A stretch of 64,000 nt of DNA, taken from positions 30,388 through 94,387 of the forward strand of contig JABISZ010000024.1 of the NCBI GenBank assembly GCA_018668255.1, read 5' to 3'. The notes beneath the pieces were generated by a model, which saw only the letters and a list, made by a program, of their open reading frames with translations, was not told the origin of the DNA and searched no databases. The translations under genes were made by a program, and so were the position numbers. Positions 36,382 through 44,701 of the stretch are shown piece after piece (the stretch's first letter is position 1; each line of letters starts with the position of its first letter). Origin of the DNA: Pseudomonadota bacterium. GTDB lineage: Bacteria > Pseudomonadota > Gammaproteobacteria > Ga0077536.

Positions 36382-36438
36382 TTCATTTCTCCTCCATTGA
36401 TTCTAAACTTTAGTTTCTATTTTGCCGATTTACAAGTA

Positions 36439-36512
36439 TTGACTGCCAAGGTGGCTTAGTACACATTATCAATTGATATGTTGCATAGAAGAAATGTGCA
36501 TTTTCATATAAT
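36439..36512 (+). promoter_or_regulatory. Possible control region of the truncated haemoglobin gene
   Basis: TTGACT (36439-36444) is followed by the inverted repeat GCCA-AGG-TGGC (36445-36455), and a TATAAT lies at 36507-36512, 20 bp before the start codon. Spacing between the first box and TATAAT is too long for a single promoter, so at most one of them is used. The dyad may be an operator. Confidence 0.35.
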
Positions 36513-36532
36513 GAATAACAGGAGAATAGGTA

Positions 36533-36892
36533 ATGATGAAATCCTTGTACGAAAGATTAGGGGGGACGAAAGGCATTACTAAGATCGCGAGTGATCTTAC
36601 TGATATCCATATGGAGAACCCTAATATCTCTGCACGTTACGCGAATTCTGATCCAGTTGCTGTAAAAAACTCAGTCGCCACTTTTTTTATTACCGGTACT
36701 GGCGGGCCAAACAATTATGTCGGCCAAGACATGGTCGCGGCGCATCGAGGCATGAACATTAGCAATGATGAGTTTGTTGCAGTACTGGACGACGCTCTAT
36801 TAGCGCTAGATAAAAGCGGGGTTCAGCAGCGTGAGAAAGAGGAAGTGTTAGCTATACTTTACGGCATGAAATCCGATATTGTCTATGGCTAA
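36533..36892 (+). CDS. Group 1 truncated haemoglobin
   Basis: Small 2-on-2 globin of 119 aa binding heme through proximal His71 (HRGMNIS). Features: SLYERLGGTKGITKIA at the N-terminus and PNNYVGQDMVAAHRGMNIS. Members detoxify nitric oxide or sense and store oxygen. ATG 36533 or the next codon ATG 36536 can start; AGGAG is upstream. It converges with the glycan gene at 36916 with 23 bp between. Confidence 0.93.
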   Translation: MMKSLYERLGGTKGITKIASDLTDIHMENPNISARYANSDPVAVKNSVATFFITGTGGPNNYVGQDMVAAHRGMNISNDEFVAVLDDALLALDKSGVQQREKEEVLAILYGMKSDIVYG

Positions 36893-36915
36893 TAAATGTG
36901 GATCAATGAATGTCT

Positions 36916-38076
36916 TTATTGCCATTTTTTATCTATCGTTCCCTTGCGTGTGAATTCGGCAATAAGATGCGCCCCGCGCTCAGATGGACTGATCTCAGTA
37001 GTTGCAAAGGTATGTCTGAATGACTCCCGTTGTATGGAAGAAAATTTATCATGTGACTCACGAGCGGATATAATAATTTGTTCAAGATCATCGGTTGTTT
37101 TAGTGACGAGGCCAAAATTCCAACAAGAGTAAGGGAGTTCCGAGTTAGGTTCTCTTGGTAGGGTATCAAAAAATACGCAAGGTCGTGGTTTTAAAAGATA
37201 CTCATAGACTTGACTGCTGCAGTCGCCGAAGTAAATGTCCGCCGCATTCATATATGACATATCAATCGAGCGTCGACTGCCTTCATCAATAATAATATTG
37301 TCACTGTTAGTATATTTTTTTGAAAGCTTGAAGCCTTTCCCCCACTTTCTTTTAAAAAGCAAGACATGTGGCGCAAATATTAAATTATAGTTTTTGTTCG
37401 TATAAAAAAAATCTAGAATTTTTTCACCAAGCGCTGGCCATGAAGAATAGTTGGGGTGATGATGAGGATTATAAATTATAACGGGATTTTTATTTTCGAA
37501 TAGTGCTTTCCTCTCGTTTATAGGAGCGACGGCTTCAAACTTAGGATAGCCCGCAATCGCATAGTTTTCTGCCGTCACAAACCCTCGTTTGCTAAGACCT
37601 TCAGCATATTTTTTTCCAGGTAATAAACAAAGCGAGAATTCAGAAAGTCGACTGTCAAAAGAGCCAATATTCTGGTTGTCTCCAGCACCATGCCCAGTAA
37701 ATACCAGTTTTGTTTTCACAAAAGAATTATATTTTTTCAAAGAAAGACTGGTAACTTCAGGGACAACTAGGGAGTCAAAATCAGATAAGAGCTTGATGTT
37801 TTTTCTCAGCACGGCACTTTTGCGCATAAAAATAAATTGGGACAAAAGAGGATCCATCAATTCGAATGCTAAAGATGCATTAATATCTACGAAATTACAT
37901 GTATGCTTTGGAAATCTAGCCCCGATTTCTTTAGCGAACTCTTTTTGTTCGATAGTTGAAGTTAATATAGTGACTTCGATTTCAGGATATAATTGCGACA
38001 ATTTAAATGCATAAGGGACAATGTGTGGTACCTGGTGCGCATCATAGTGATTAAGTAAAAAGCCTATCCGATCCAA
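36916..38076 (-). CDS. CDP-glycerol glycerophosphotransferase-like protein
   Basis: A GT-B-like protein of 386 aa. The C-terminal half resembles TagB/TagF-type polyol phosphate transferases: NPHHHPNYSSWPALGEKIL, LIFAPHVLLFKRKW and the sugar-nucleotide-side motif AADIYFGDCSSQVYEYLLKPRPCVFFD. It probably builds a phosphorylated or glycosyl surface polymer. The start is TTG 38076, preceded by GGGG. A flippase gene lies upstream on the same strand (90 bp gap), so the two form a surface glycan module. Confidence 0.75.
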   Translation of the reverse strand: MDRIGFLLNHYDAHQVPHIVPYAFKLSQLYPEIEVTILTSTIEQKEFAKEIGARFPKHTCNFVDINASLAFELMDPLLSQFIFMRKSAVLRKNIKLLSDFDSLVVPEVTSLSLKKYNSFVKTKLVFTGHGAGDNQNIGSFDSRLSEFSLCLLPGKKYAEGLSKRGFVTAENYAIAGYPKFEAVAPINERKALFENKNPVIIYNPHHHPNYSSWPALGEKILDFFYTNKNYNLIFAPHVLLFKRKWGKGFKLSKKYTNSDNIIIDEGSRRSIDMSYMNAADIYFGDCSSQVYEYLLKPRPCVFFDTLPREPNSELPYSCWNFGLVTKTTDDLEQIIISARESHDKFSSIQRESFRHTFATTEISPSERGAHLIAEFTRKGTIDKKWQ

Positions 38077-38166
38077 TGTTTTGCCCCAATAAAATGAAAG
38101 TTCTTAAGCATAAAAAAATGAATCGCCTAGCCGGTTGAGAATAAACTATAAAGGGATTCTATTCTC

Positions 38167-39486
38167 TTAATGATACTTTAAAACACGTCGTGTAAGCACC
38201 AGAAGTAAAGCCGTACTAACGCTATTCGCAGTAATAGTGGCATACCCAGCGCCGCCTATACCATATTGACCCAACAACACTAAAAGTGCCAAGATTTGAA
38301 TAGTTGATGAAATAAGCTTGATAAGTAGTGCTGTTTCAGGCTTACCTACAGAGTAAAGAGCTGATTCGTGCGGGAATGTGATTAGAGCTATAGTGCTACC
38401 AATAGCCAGGAGTATGAGGACAGGGTAAGCCTCTATAAAGTCAGGACCGAAAATCATTTGCAGCACTGTTTCTCCCGATAGCATAAGTAATAATGTAAAT
38501 GCTATTCCGATGAGGCATCCGATCTTCCCTGATCGATTGATAATGGTTTTTATCCGCGATCTTTCTCCGCTTTCACTGACAAGTTTAGCCAACTCGGGGT
38601 AAAGCGCTGTATTGAAAACAGCTGCTGCTTTTATGGTCACTTCGGCAATCTCTTGAGCCACTTTATAAAGTGCGGCGCCGGCAGGGCCTAATGTGCTGCC
38701 TATGGCTAGTGTCACGATCTGTATTCCTACTGAATTAACGGTCCCATGAAGGTTAGATGACCATGCGAAGGGCCAAAGACCCTGATGTGGTTGTGAGAGG
38801 CCAACGAACTGCCAATCGAAAATTCTGAGAAGATTTTGCCGACGCAATTGATTGAAGGCGCTGATGAACATTGTTAACGAGCCCCCGATACGTGCGATAA
38901 ACCAGACGAGTAAATACATTTGCCAAGCGCCATCCAGATAGAAAGTGAGTCCAACACCAACTAATCGAATAGTCGGCTCAACGAGACTTTGGATCGCGAT
39001 AAGATCAAAGCGATCAAATAGCCGCAGTAAACCTGATGTAGTGTCGTTAATGTTTGTTACGCTGAGAAAGCAATAGAGTGATGCCACAAAAAGGGCTTCA
39101 GCTGGGATTCCAAAGTACGTGCCGAAGAGTTGCATTATCAATATTCCAGCCATGGTGCCAAATATAGCGCTTGAGAAATCAAGACAAAATGTAAATTTGA
39201 CTAGCTTTTGAAAGTCACAAAAATTCTTAGAATTTATATAGTCAGCACCATATTTAACAATAATATTATGAGATTTAAATGAAATTATCCTCGTAAAAAG
39301 AAGCATATATGAGTGAATTAGAACAATCAGACCAAAGTCGTGCGTTCCTAAGCCTTGAGCTGCTAATGCTAGATACGCTAGGGCAGATATTGCCCCAATA
39401 GCTTTGCCACTGAAGACTTTCGCAAAATTTCGCATAGCCCTTTTTAAGAGTGACTGATGTTTTTGAGAATTAACTTTTTCGTCCAT
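38167..39486 (-). CDS. Polysaccharide flippase (Wzx/MOP family)
   Basis: A 439 aa integral membrane protein with about 12 hydrophobic helices, typical of oligosaccharide-lipid flippases of the MOP superfamily (for example ALAYLALAAQGLGTHDFGLIVL at the N-terminus and LALIGSTIALITFPHESALYSVG-like segments late). It would move a lipid-linked glycan across the inner membrane. Paired with the 36916-38076 transferase. Divergent from the phytanoyl-CoA dioxygenase-like gene. Confidence 0.85.
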   Translation of the reverse strand: MDEKVNSQKHQSLLKRAMRNFAKVFSGKAIGAISALAYLALAAQGLGTHDFGLIVLIHSYMLLFTRIISFKSHNIIVKYGADYINSKNFCDFQKLVKFTFCLDFSSAIFGTMAGILIMQLFGTYFGIPAEALFVASLYCFLSVTNINDTTSGLLRLFDRFDLIAIQSLVEPTIRLVGVGLTFYLDGAWQMYLLVWFIARIGGSLTMFISAFNQLRRQNLLRIFDWQFVGLSQPHQGLWPFAWSSNLHGTVNSVGIQIVTLAIGSTLGPAGAALYKVAQEIAEVTIKAAAVFNTALYPELAKLVSESGERSRIKTIINRSGKIGCLIGIAFTLLLMLSGETVLQMIFGPDFIEAYPVLILLAIGSTIALITFPHESALYSVGKPETALLIKLISSTIQILALLVLLGQYGIGGAGYATITANSVSTALLLVLTRRVLKYH

Positions 39487-39584
39487 CGGGTATAAAACTT
39501 GACATATTTTTGGAATCCGACAAGTTTACTTGTAAAGTAGCAAGAAGCCTATTCAGAGTTTTCATCTTGTGGGAGGTTGCGCTT

Positions 39585-40691
39585 GTGGAAAATTATTTCA
39601 TAAGGGGAGAGCGTAAAGCTCTCGCTTTAGGTAATCGCGGTCCAATCAAATTTAGGAGTGATGGTAGACTAAGCCAGCATATCTGTGAGGCCTATTCGCG
39701 TTATGGGTTTTATGTATTCCAATCTGTCTTAAAGACCGATGAGCTTAATGAACTCCATTTAGATATTGAGTCTATGCTTGAACGAGCTCCAGTGGCGGAA
39801 AGTTCTGAATTAAATCAATTCGGACAAAAAGCATTAGGGGTCGGCTGTAAAGCGCCTACTTTTTTCTGGGCTGCTCCACTGTCCGACCCATTTGGTGGAA
39901 CACCTGCAGCAGGTGGAAGGCATCCCGTCAAAATGCCTGAGCCATGTCCTCAACCTCATACCCCCGAAAAAGCGATCTTCCTTGTATTAGGCTCGTTACA
40001 ATTCTCCCATGCTTGCCTTCGGACATATGGCCACCCTCAACTGCTGCGGGTCGCAGCTGCAATAAACGGAGAAGATTTCACGCCTTTTAACGAGGCTTTA
40101 TTTATTAAAAAACCCGGTATTGGCGCCTCTGTCGCATGGCATCAAGATGGTTTGACTCATTGGGACAGTGATAAGCTAGATGAGGGTACTCACGGATTTA
40201 ACTTTATGGCGCAATTATATGGAAGCACTGCAAGAAATGGGGTTTGGGTGGTGCCAGGCACACACAAGTTGGGCAAGATAAATATTAAGAACTTAGTTGA
40301 AGCTGAGGGAAGTCCATATTTAAGTAGTGCCGTTCCGATGATTTGTGCACCCGGTGACGTCGTGATGTCGAATCGTCAACTAGTTCACGGATCTTTTGCT
40401 AATACAGGAGACAGCGCTCGCGTGACGGTCAATTTTGGTTTTCATCGAAAATCTTCCGTACTTGGGGTAAAAGCTGGGGGCGTCCATAATGCGGAGGCAA
40501 TTTACGATGCGAAGCGAATAGAAGACAGATCTCGAGTCATCATGCTTGCTATTGACGCGCGTAGAAAACGATTTCCTAAAGAGGATAGCTTTTGTTATGA
40601 GCCGTTTGTAGGGCGGAAGACAAGGGATATTTGGAGTATCGATTCTCTTGAGAGTCTAAAAGATTATAATTTACTGGATTTAAGTATATGA
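39585..40691 (+). CDS. Phytanoyl-CoA dioxygenase family protein
   Basis: Fe(II)/2-oxoglutarate-dependent oxygenase of 368 aa. The metal pair is HxD in VAWHQDGLTHWD, with the distal His in LVHGSFANTGDSARVTVNF and the 2-oxoglutarate-binding Arg just after. The open frame begins at TTG 39510, but GTG 39585 follows a strong GGGAGGT with 8-base spacing, so it is the likely start. The substrate is unknown; relatives hydroxylate fatty acyl-CoA, ectoine or small secondary metabolites. Confidence 0.85.
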   Translation: MENYFIRGERKALALGNRGPIKFRSDGRLSQHICEAYSRYGFYVFQSVLKTDELNELHLDIESMLERAPVAESSELNQFGQKALGVGCKAPTFFWAAPLSDPFGGTPAAGGRHPVKMPEPCPQPHTPEKAIFLVLGSLQFSHACLRTYGHPQLLRVAAAINGEDFTPFNEALFIKKPGIGASVAWHQDGLTHWDSDKLDEGTHGFNFMAQLYGSTARNGVWVVPGTHKLGKINIKNLVEAEGSPYLSSAVPMICAPGDVVMSNRQLVHGSFANTGDSARVTVNFGFHRKSSVLGVKAGGVHNAEAIYDAKRIEDRSRVIMLAIDARRKRFPKEDSFCYEPFVGRKTRDIWSIDSLESLKDYNLLDLSI

Positions 40692-40725
40692 ATGCGCTGA
40701 TGTTTCTTTTTGTTAAATATCCGAA

Positions 40726-41118
40726 ATGTCTGCCCCCTTAGGCGGTTCCCAAGTGTTTTGCGTTTACAACGCCGACTCCGGATTTATAGGAGAGTTGAAG
40801 TATTTTGTGGGAAAACTTTCCGGCCGCGCTGACTGTGCATTGTGTGATATTACCCACGGCCCTGCCTGGAAAGGTAAGGCAGAATGGCAGAATTTCCTAA
40901 AGGAGACGCAAATTTCTTTTGATATTTTGCATAGAAATGAACAATCCGGGACTCTGTCCATATATACAAAAGATCGTCTTCCATGTGTAGTTCTAGCCCA
41001 TGGGAATAATTATGAAATGGTTATGAATCCGGCGGAACTTGAGAGTTTTGGTGGGGACACGCAGCAATTTTTGGATTGCCTTTCAACCAAGCTTTTTTCT
41101 TTAGAGCCCCTTCAGTAG
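40726..41118 (+). CDS. Hypothetical protein with C-x2-C motif
   Basis: A 130 aa soluble protein I do not recognise. It begins MSAPLGGSQVFCVYNADSG, contains C37-x2-C40 in ADCALCDITHGPAWKG, and a strand-rich middle (IYTKDRLPCVVLAHGNNYEMV). The paired Cys suggests a metal or redox site. It follows the oxygenase by 34 bp on the same strand and may be cotranscribed; a convergent gene ends 15 bp downstream. Confidence 0.6.
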   Translation: MSAPLGGSQVFCVYNADSGFIGELKYFVGKLSGRADCALCDITHGPAWKGKAEWQNFLKETQISFDILHRNEQSGTLSIYTKDRLPCVVLAHGNNYEMVMNPAELESFGGDTQQFLDCLSTKLFSLEPLQ

Positions 41119-41133
41119 AGAGTTAGAATCGAT

Positions 41134-42135
41134 CTAACTACCACTGACAATAATCTTTCCTATTTGCCTCCCAGCGGCCATATGTTCATAAGCTTTAGAA
41201 ACTTCAGTGAGAGAGAACACTTTATCTATAATCGGTTTGTAGGTTCCATTGGCTAAGTTTTCACCGAGATGTTTCATAGCACGCTCGGTGCGATCGGCAT
41301 GGTCGAATAAGTTGTAGACGAGATGAAATCCGCACACTCGCAAACCTTTCCCTATCGCTGGGAATAGAGGAAAAGCGGTGTCTGACATCGCTAGAGCGCC
41401 ATAAACCACAATTGAAGCCTCAATTGCGGCGCCGTCAGCTAGAACTTCTAAAAACGGTCCACCAATAGGATCAAACGCGATATCAAAACCATGACCATCG
41501 GTAATCTCCATTACTCTGGCAGCGAAATCTTCCTGGCTGGTTGCTATCACGTGATCAGCACCGGCGTCTACTAATGCATCTTTTTTTGAAAAATCTCTAG
41601 AGGTTGCTATTACAGTAGCGCCATGAGCTTTCGCTATCTGTATGGCTGGGATACCGACACTTGAACTGGCAGCAGATATCACTACATATTGAGCTGCGCC
41701 AGGTTTTAAACCACCAACCTCAACTAGTCCCCCATATGCTGTGGGAAAGGCCATCCAAATTGCAGCCGCCTCTTCAAAACTGGTATCGGGAGATTTGGGA
41801 GCTAAAGCTTGAATTGGGATAATGGCTTTCTCACCAATTACACCATACTCTGCTGGCGACATATTTGGGGTGATCGAAACTTCTTGTCCAACTTGAAAGT
41901 TTTTCACTCCTGGTCCGATAGCTTCAATGATTCCAGCACCTTCTACGCCAATTCGGGAAGGAAGTTTAGGTTCTACCAAGTATAAGCCTTGCATATAAAG
42001 GTATTCAGCGCGGTTAAGTCCTGCTGCCTTTATATCCACAAGCACTTCGTTTTCTTGCGGCGACCTTAATTCTTCTTCTAGGATTTCAAGAACTTCTGGT
42101 CCACCAATCGTGTTAAATCTTACTACTTTAGTCAA
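41134..42135 (-). CDS. MDR-family quinone oxidoreductase-like protein
   Basis: A 333 aa zinc-independent medium-chain reductase: GroES domain (VDIKAAGLNRAEYL, IGVEGAGIIEAIGPGV), then Rossmann domain VVISAASSSVGIPAIQIAKAHGATVI. The C-terminus (MAAGRQIGKIIVSGS) is the standard MDR ending. The start is TTG 42135 with AAGGAAAA upstream. Substrate unknown. Confidence 0.88.
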   Translation of the reverse strand: MTKVVRFNTIGGPEVLEILEEELRSPQENEVLVDIKAAGLNRAEYLYMQGLYLVEPKLPSRIGVEGAGIIEAIGPGVKNFQVGQEVSITPNMSPAEYGVIGEKAIIPIQALAPKSPDTSFEEAAAIWMAFPTAYGGLVEVGGLKPGAAQYVVISAASSSVGIPAIQIAKAHGATVIATSRDFSKKDALVDAGADHVIATSQEDFAARVMEITDGHGFDIAFDPIGGPFLEVLADGAAIEASIVVYGALAMSDTAFPLFPAIGKGLRVCGFHLVYNLFDHADRTERAMKHLGENLANGTYKPIIDKVFSLTEVSKAYEHMAAGRQIGKIIVSGS

Positions 42136-42178
42136 TGCTAGTTTTCCTTATAAATATTGTATTGCAACATTCGCCTTG

Positions 42179-42808
42179 TTAAGACCCGTGCACTATCATT
42201 CTAGAGGTGAAGCCATTGGTCTTGACGTGAGACCAGTTTGAAGTATTACTTTTATGTTTGTGCACTAGAGACTCATATTGGACATAATCCCGCATACTTG
42301 GTTTTGGTAATCCGCTTATATTGACCGAAGCACCATTAAGACCTTTGAATTTTTGGATTTCTACCGTAGATTCTGGGACAGAGAAGCGAATTTTTTTGGC
42401 ACTTCTCTCAATAGTTAAAGGGACTCGAGTCACATCTTTTTTAGCCAATTTTTTGAATCCGCCGAAAGCAACTGGAAGGATTGCTTCAAACGCCTCATTT
42501 TGGGCATCTGACATTGAGTCATCAACATAAATTTTTGCCCATTTTCGCATTTCGAACGTTGCGACGAACTTTATACCAGCTAGATCTATCTCGTTAATTT
42601 GCCCGGATACGATTTCAATTAGTCGGGAGCCTTCACATTTTTTATCAGTAGGTAGTCCGAAATTACAGGGGCAAGGAATGGCACAGCTGCATGATTCAGT
42701 AAGATCAGCAGTTAAGCTCCAGGAGTCAGCAGCTAATAGACTGGTTGGAACGCTCGTCAGTGCCGGTACTGCAGCGGTAAGGTATTTGGCGAAATCTCTG
42801 CGTTTCAT
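42179..42808 (-). CDS. Tat-exported DUF1326 protein
   Basis: A 209 aa protein with a twin-arginine signal (KRRDFAKYLTAAVPALTS) and DUF1326 features: TESCSCAIPCPCNFGLPT with a Cys-rich cluster, then CEGSRLIEIVSGQINEIDLAGIKF. The four cysteines probably bind metal in the periplasm; function is unknown. ATG 42814 and 42808 are both in frame; AGGA is better spaced for 42808. Confidence 0.82.
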   Translation of the reverse strand: MKRRDFAKYLTAAVPALTSVPTSLLAADSWSLTADLTESCSCAIPCPCNFGLPTDKKCEGSRLIEIVSGQINEIDLAGIKFVATFEMRKWAKIYVDDSMSDAQNEAFEAILPVAFGGFKKLAKKDVTRVPLTIERSAKKIRFSVPESTVEIQKFKGLNGASVNISGLPKPSMRDYVQYESLVHKHKSNTSNWSHVKTNGFTSRMIVHGS

Positions 42809-42814
42809 ATTCAT

Positions 42815-43025
42815 ATTCCTATGACATTTACTAATTATGTTGAATGTAATATTACCATAAACTCTATCTGCCTTGTATGCAGAAGGATTGTGGCCAGTTA
42901 TAGTTACATTTTATAATTGCAGACACATACAAGACTGTATGGCTTAGCAAGCAACAGGTAGTGTCAATTAATTTCAATAGCGGAGCGCCGTCGTCGTCAA
43001 TTATCGTGTTATAGATAAAGTAGGT
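42815..43025. other. Intergenic region between divergent genes
   Basis: These 211 bp separate the DUF1326 gene and the HExxH-protein gene. The sequence is AT-rich on the left. I see no further open frame, tRNA or clear promoter. Confidence 0.4.
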
Positions 43026-43457
43026 ATGCCTCATGTCCTATCATTTATTAGTGATAAGTTAGAGCGCTTTGATTGCGATAATTTAGATTGGGTGAAACTG
43101 CTTCCACTTAATCGTAATCATCTCTTACATGGGGCCTGTCATTACCCTTATAGGAAATCCAGTGAGCATCCGTGGGAGCATGGTTACCGAATAAGGGCTA
43201 GTGTCAACATCGACATGACCCCCCCATTTACTTACAGACATTGGGGTCGGATTCCCTCAGCAACTGCTAAACAGGGTTGGCTTTCCGGCGAGCAGGATTT
43301 TGCTTTTTCTGACCTAGAACAATGTGCGGTCCATACTCTTGCCCACGAATGCTTTCATTTTTTAAGTAGGTCGGGTCAAATTCTAGATAAAAATACGGAA
43401 GCTAACGCTAACTGGTGGGCTTCTGCTTGGCTGGATGATTTTTCCGGCCAAATATAG
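43026..43457 (+). CDS. Putative small metallopeptidase-like protein (HExxH)
   Basis: A 143 aa protein of no family I recognise. It carries H107-E108-CF-H111 (HTLAHECFHFL), the zinc-binding HExxH motif, and a possible third ligand Glu125 in NTEANANWWASAWL, the spacing of gluzincin-like minimal peptidases. No signal peptide or prodomain is visible. Activity is inferred from the motif only. ATG 43026 has no strong ribosome site. Confidence 0.6.
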   Translation: MPHVLSFISDKLERFDCDNLDWVKLLPLNRNHLLHGACHYPYRKSSEHPWEHGYRIRASVNIDMTPPFTYRHWGRIPSATAKQGWLSGEQDFAFSDLEQCAVHTLAHECFHFLSRSGQILDKNTEANANWWASAWLDDFSGQI

Positions 43458-43546
43458 ACGACGAACTTCGCCGGCAAGAAAAAAAGCGATGGCATTCCGA
43501 AAATGTTATTCTTAATAATTGGATAAAAGATTTAAGAGGCAAAAAC

Positions 43547-44629
43547 ATGAAAGCAGTAGTAGCGCATGGGGTAGATGATTTTTCGGTAGTGAATGTAGAT
43601 CTCGACTCCCCCAAAGTTGGAGAAGTTTTAGTACAGATGAAAGCGACCGGGATCTGTCATTCTGATTTATCCATTATTAATGGAACTATTCGCTGGAAAC
43701 TGCCTTCTGTGCTAGGTCATGAAGGGGCTGGTATCGTTGAGCAGGTTGGTGAGGGCGTGACAGGTGTTAAACCAGGAGATCACGTAGTTCTTTCTTTTGT
43801 CCCTAATTGTGGGGATTGTTACAACTGCTTAAGGGCTGAGCCCTACTTGTGCCAAATGAGCAAACCTCATGGTGGGCTGCTTGATGGAACCAGTCGTGTG
43901 AAAATGGACGGTAAAGAAATTGCCGTTATGTCGATGTTGGGGAACATGGCTGAATACTGCGTCGTCCCTGAAGCTTGTGTCGTGAGCGTGGACAAGGAGC
44001 ACGATTTTAAAGCTGCGGCTTTGGTCGGATGTGGGGTGACAACTGGAGTTGGAGCGGCTATTAAGACCGCTGAGGTTAAACCAGGTTCAACGGTAGCCGT
44101 CTGGGGATGTGGAGGTGTTGGATTAAATGTGATCCAAGGCGCGCGTATTGCGGGAGCTGCAAAAATTATAGCAGTAGATTTGTCCGCGGAAAGAATGGAA
44201 ATGGCGCGGGCCTTTGGAGCCACGGATGTAATTAATCCAGAGTCAGATGCATTTAAGCAGGTTCTAGAAATGACCGATGGTATCGGCGTCGACTATTGCT
44301 TCGAAGTTGTAGGTAATGGAAAGCTAATTGAGGCATGTTTTAAGGCCACTAGATTTGGTGGAACGACTGTTTTAGTTGGAGTTGGTCGTGCTGATGATAG
44401 GTTTTCGATTAACGCAATGATTGTCCCTTTTTCAAGTAAGACCATTAAAGGTTGTATGTATGGGAGTGCTAACTTTAAAGTAGATTTCCCAATGTACTTA
44501 GATTTATATCGCCAGAAGAAGCTTGATCTTGACCGTTTAGTGACACGGACCTACAGCATCGATGAAGCACCTGAAGCTTTTGCTGATTTAGAAAGCGGTA
44601 AGAACGCGCGCGGGGTTATTATTTACTAG
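43547..44629 (+). CDS. Zinc-dependent alcohol dehydrogenase
   Basis: A 360 aa MDR alcohol dehydrogenase with both zinc sites: catalytic GICHSDLSIING and GHEGAG, structural Cys cluster CGDCYNCLRAEPYLC, Rossmann motif VWGCGGVGLNVIQGAR. It resembles the class III/NDMA-type ADH group rather than FrmA itself; a second ADH beside frmA at 7994. AAGAGG precedes ATG 43547. Substrate unknown; alcohol or aldehyde oxidation is likely. Confidence 0.88.
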   Translation: MKAVVAHGVDDFSVVNVDLDSPKVGEVLVQMKATGICHSDLSIINGTIRWKLPSVLGHEGAGIVEQVGEGVTGVKPGDHVVLSFVPNCGDCYNCLRAEPYLCQMSKPHGGLLDGTSRVKMDGKEIAVMSMLGNMAEYCVVPEACVVSVDKEHDFKAAALVGCGVTTGVGAAIKTAEVKPGSTVAVWGCGGVGLNVIQGARIAGAAKIIAVDLSAERMEMARAFGATDVINPESDAFKQVLEMTDGIGVDYCFEVVGNGKLIEACFKATRFGGTTVLVGVGRADDRFSINAMIVPFSSKTIKGCMYGSANFKVDFPMYLDLYRQKKLDLDRLVTRTYSIDEAPEAFADLESGKNARGVIIY

Positions 44630-44641
44630 TCTTCTGACAGC

Positions 44642-44674
44642 GCTGCGTGCTAAGTTTAGAGCTGAGTGCGCAGC
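44642..44674. terminator. Possible hairpin between convergent genes
   Basis: GCTGCG (44642-44647) and CGCAGC (44669-44674) pair perfectly over a 21-nt loop in the 72-bp gap between the alcohol dehydrogenase and the LLM gene. No T run; a weak bidirectional terminator at best. Confidence 0.3.
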
Positions 44675-44701
44675 TATTTAGCGGGAGTTCTAAGAGTACG
44701 G

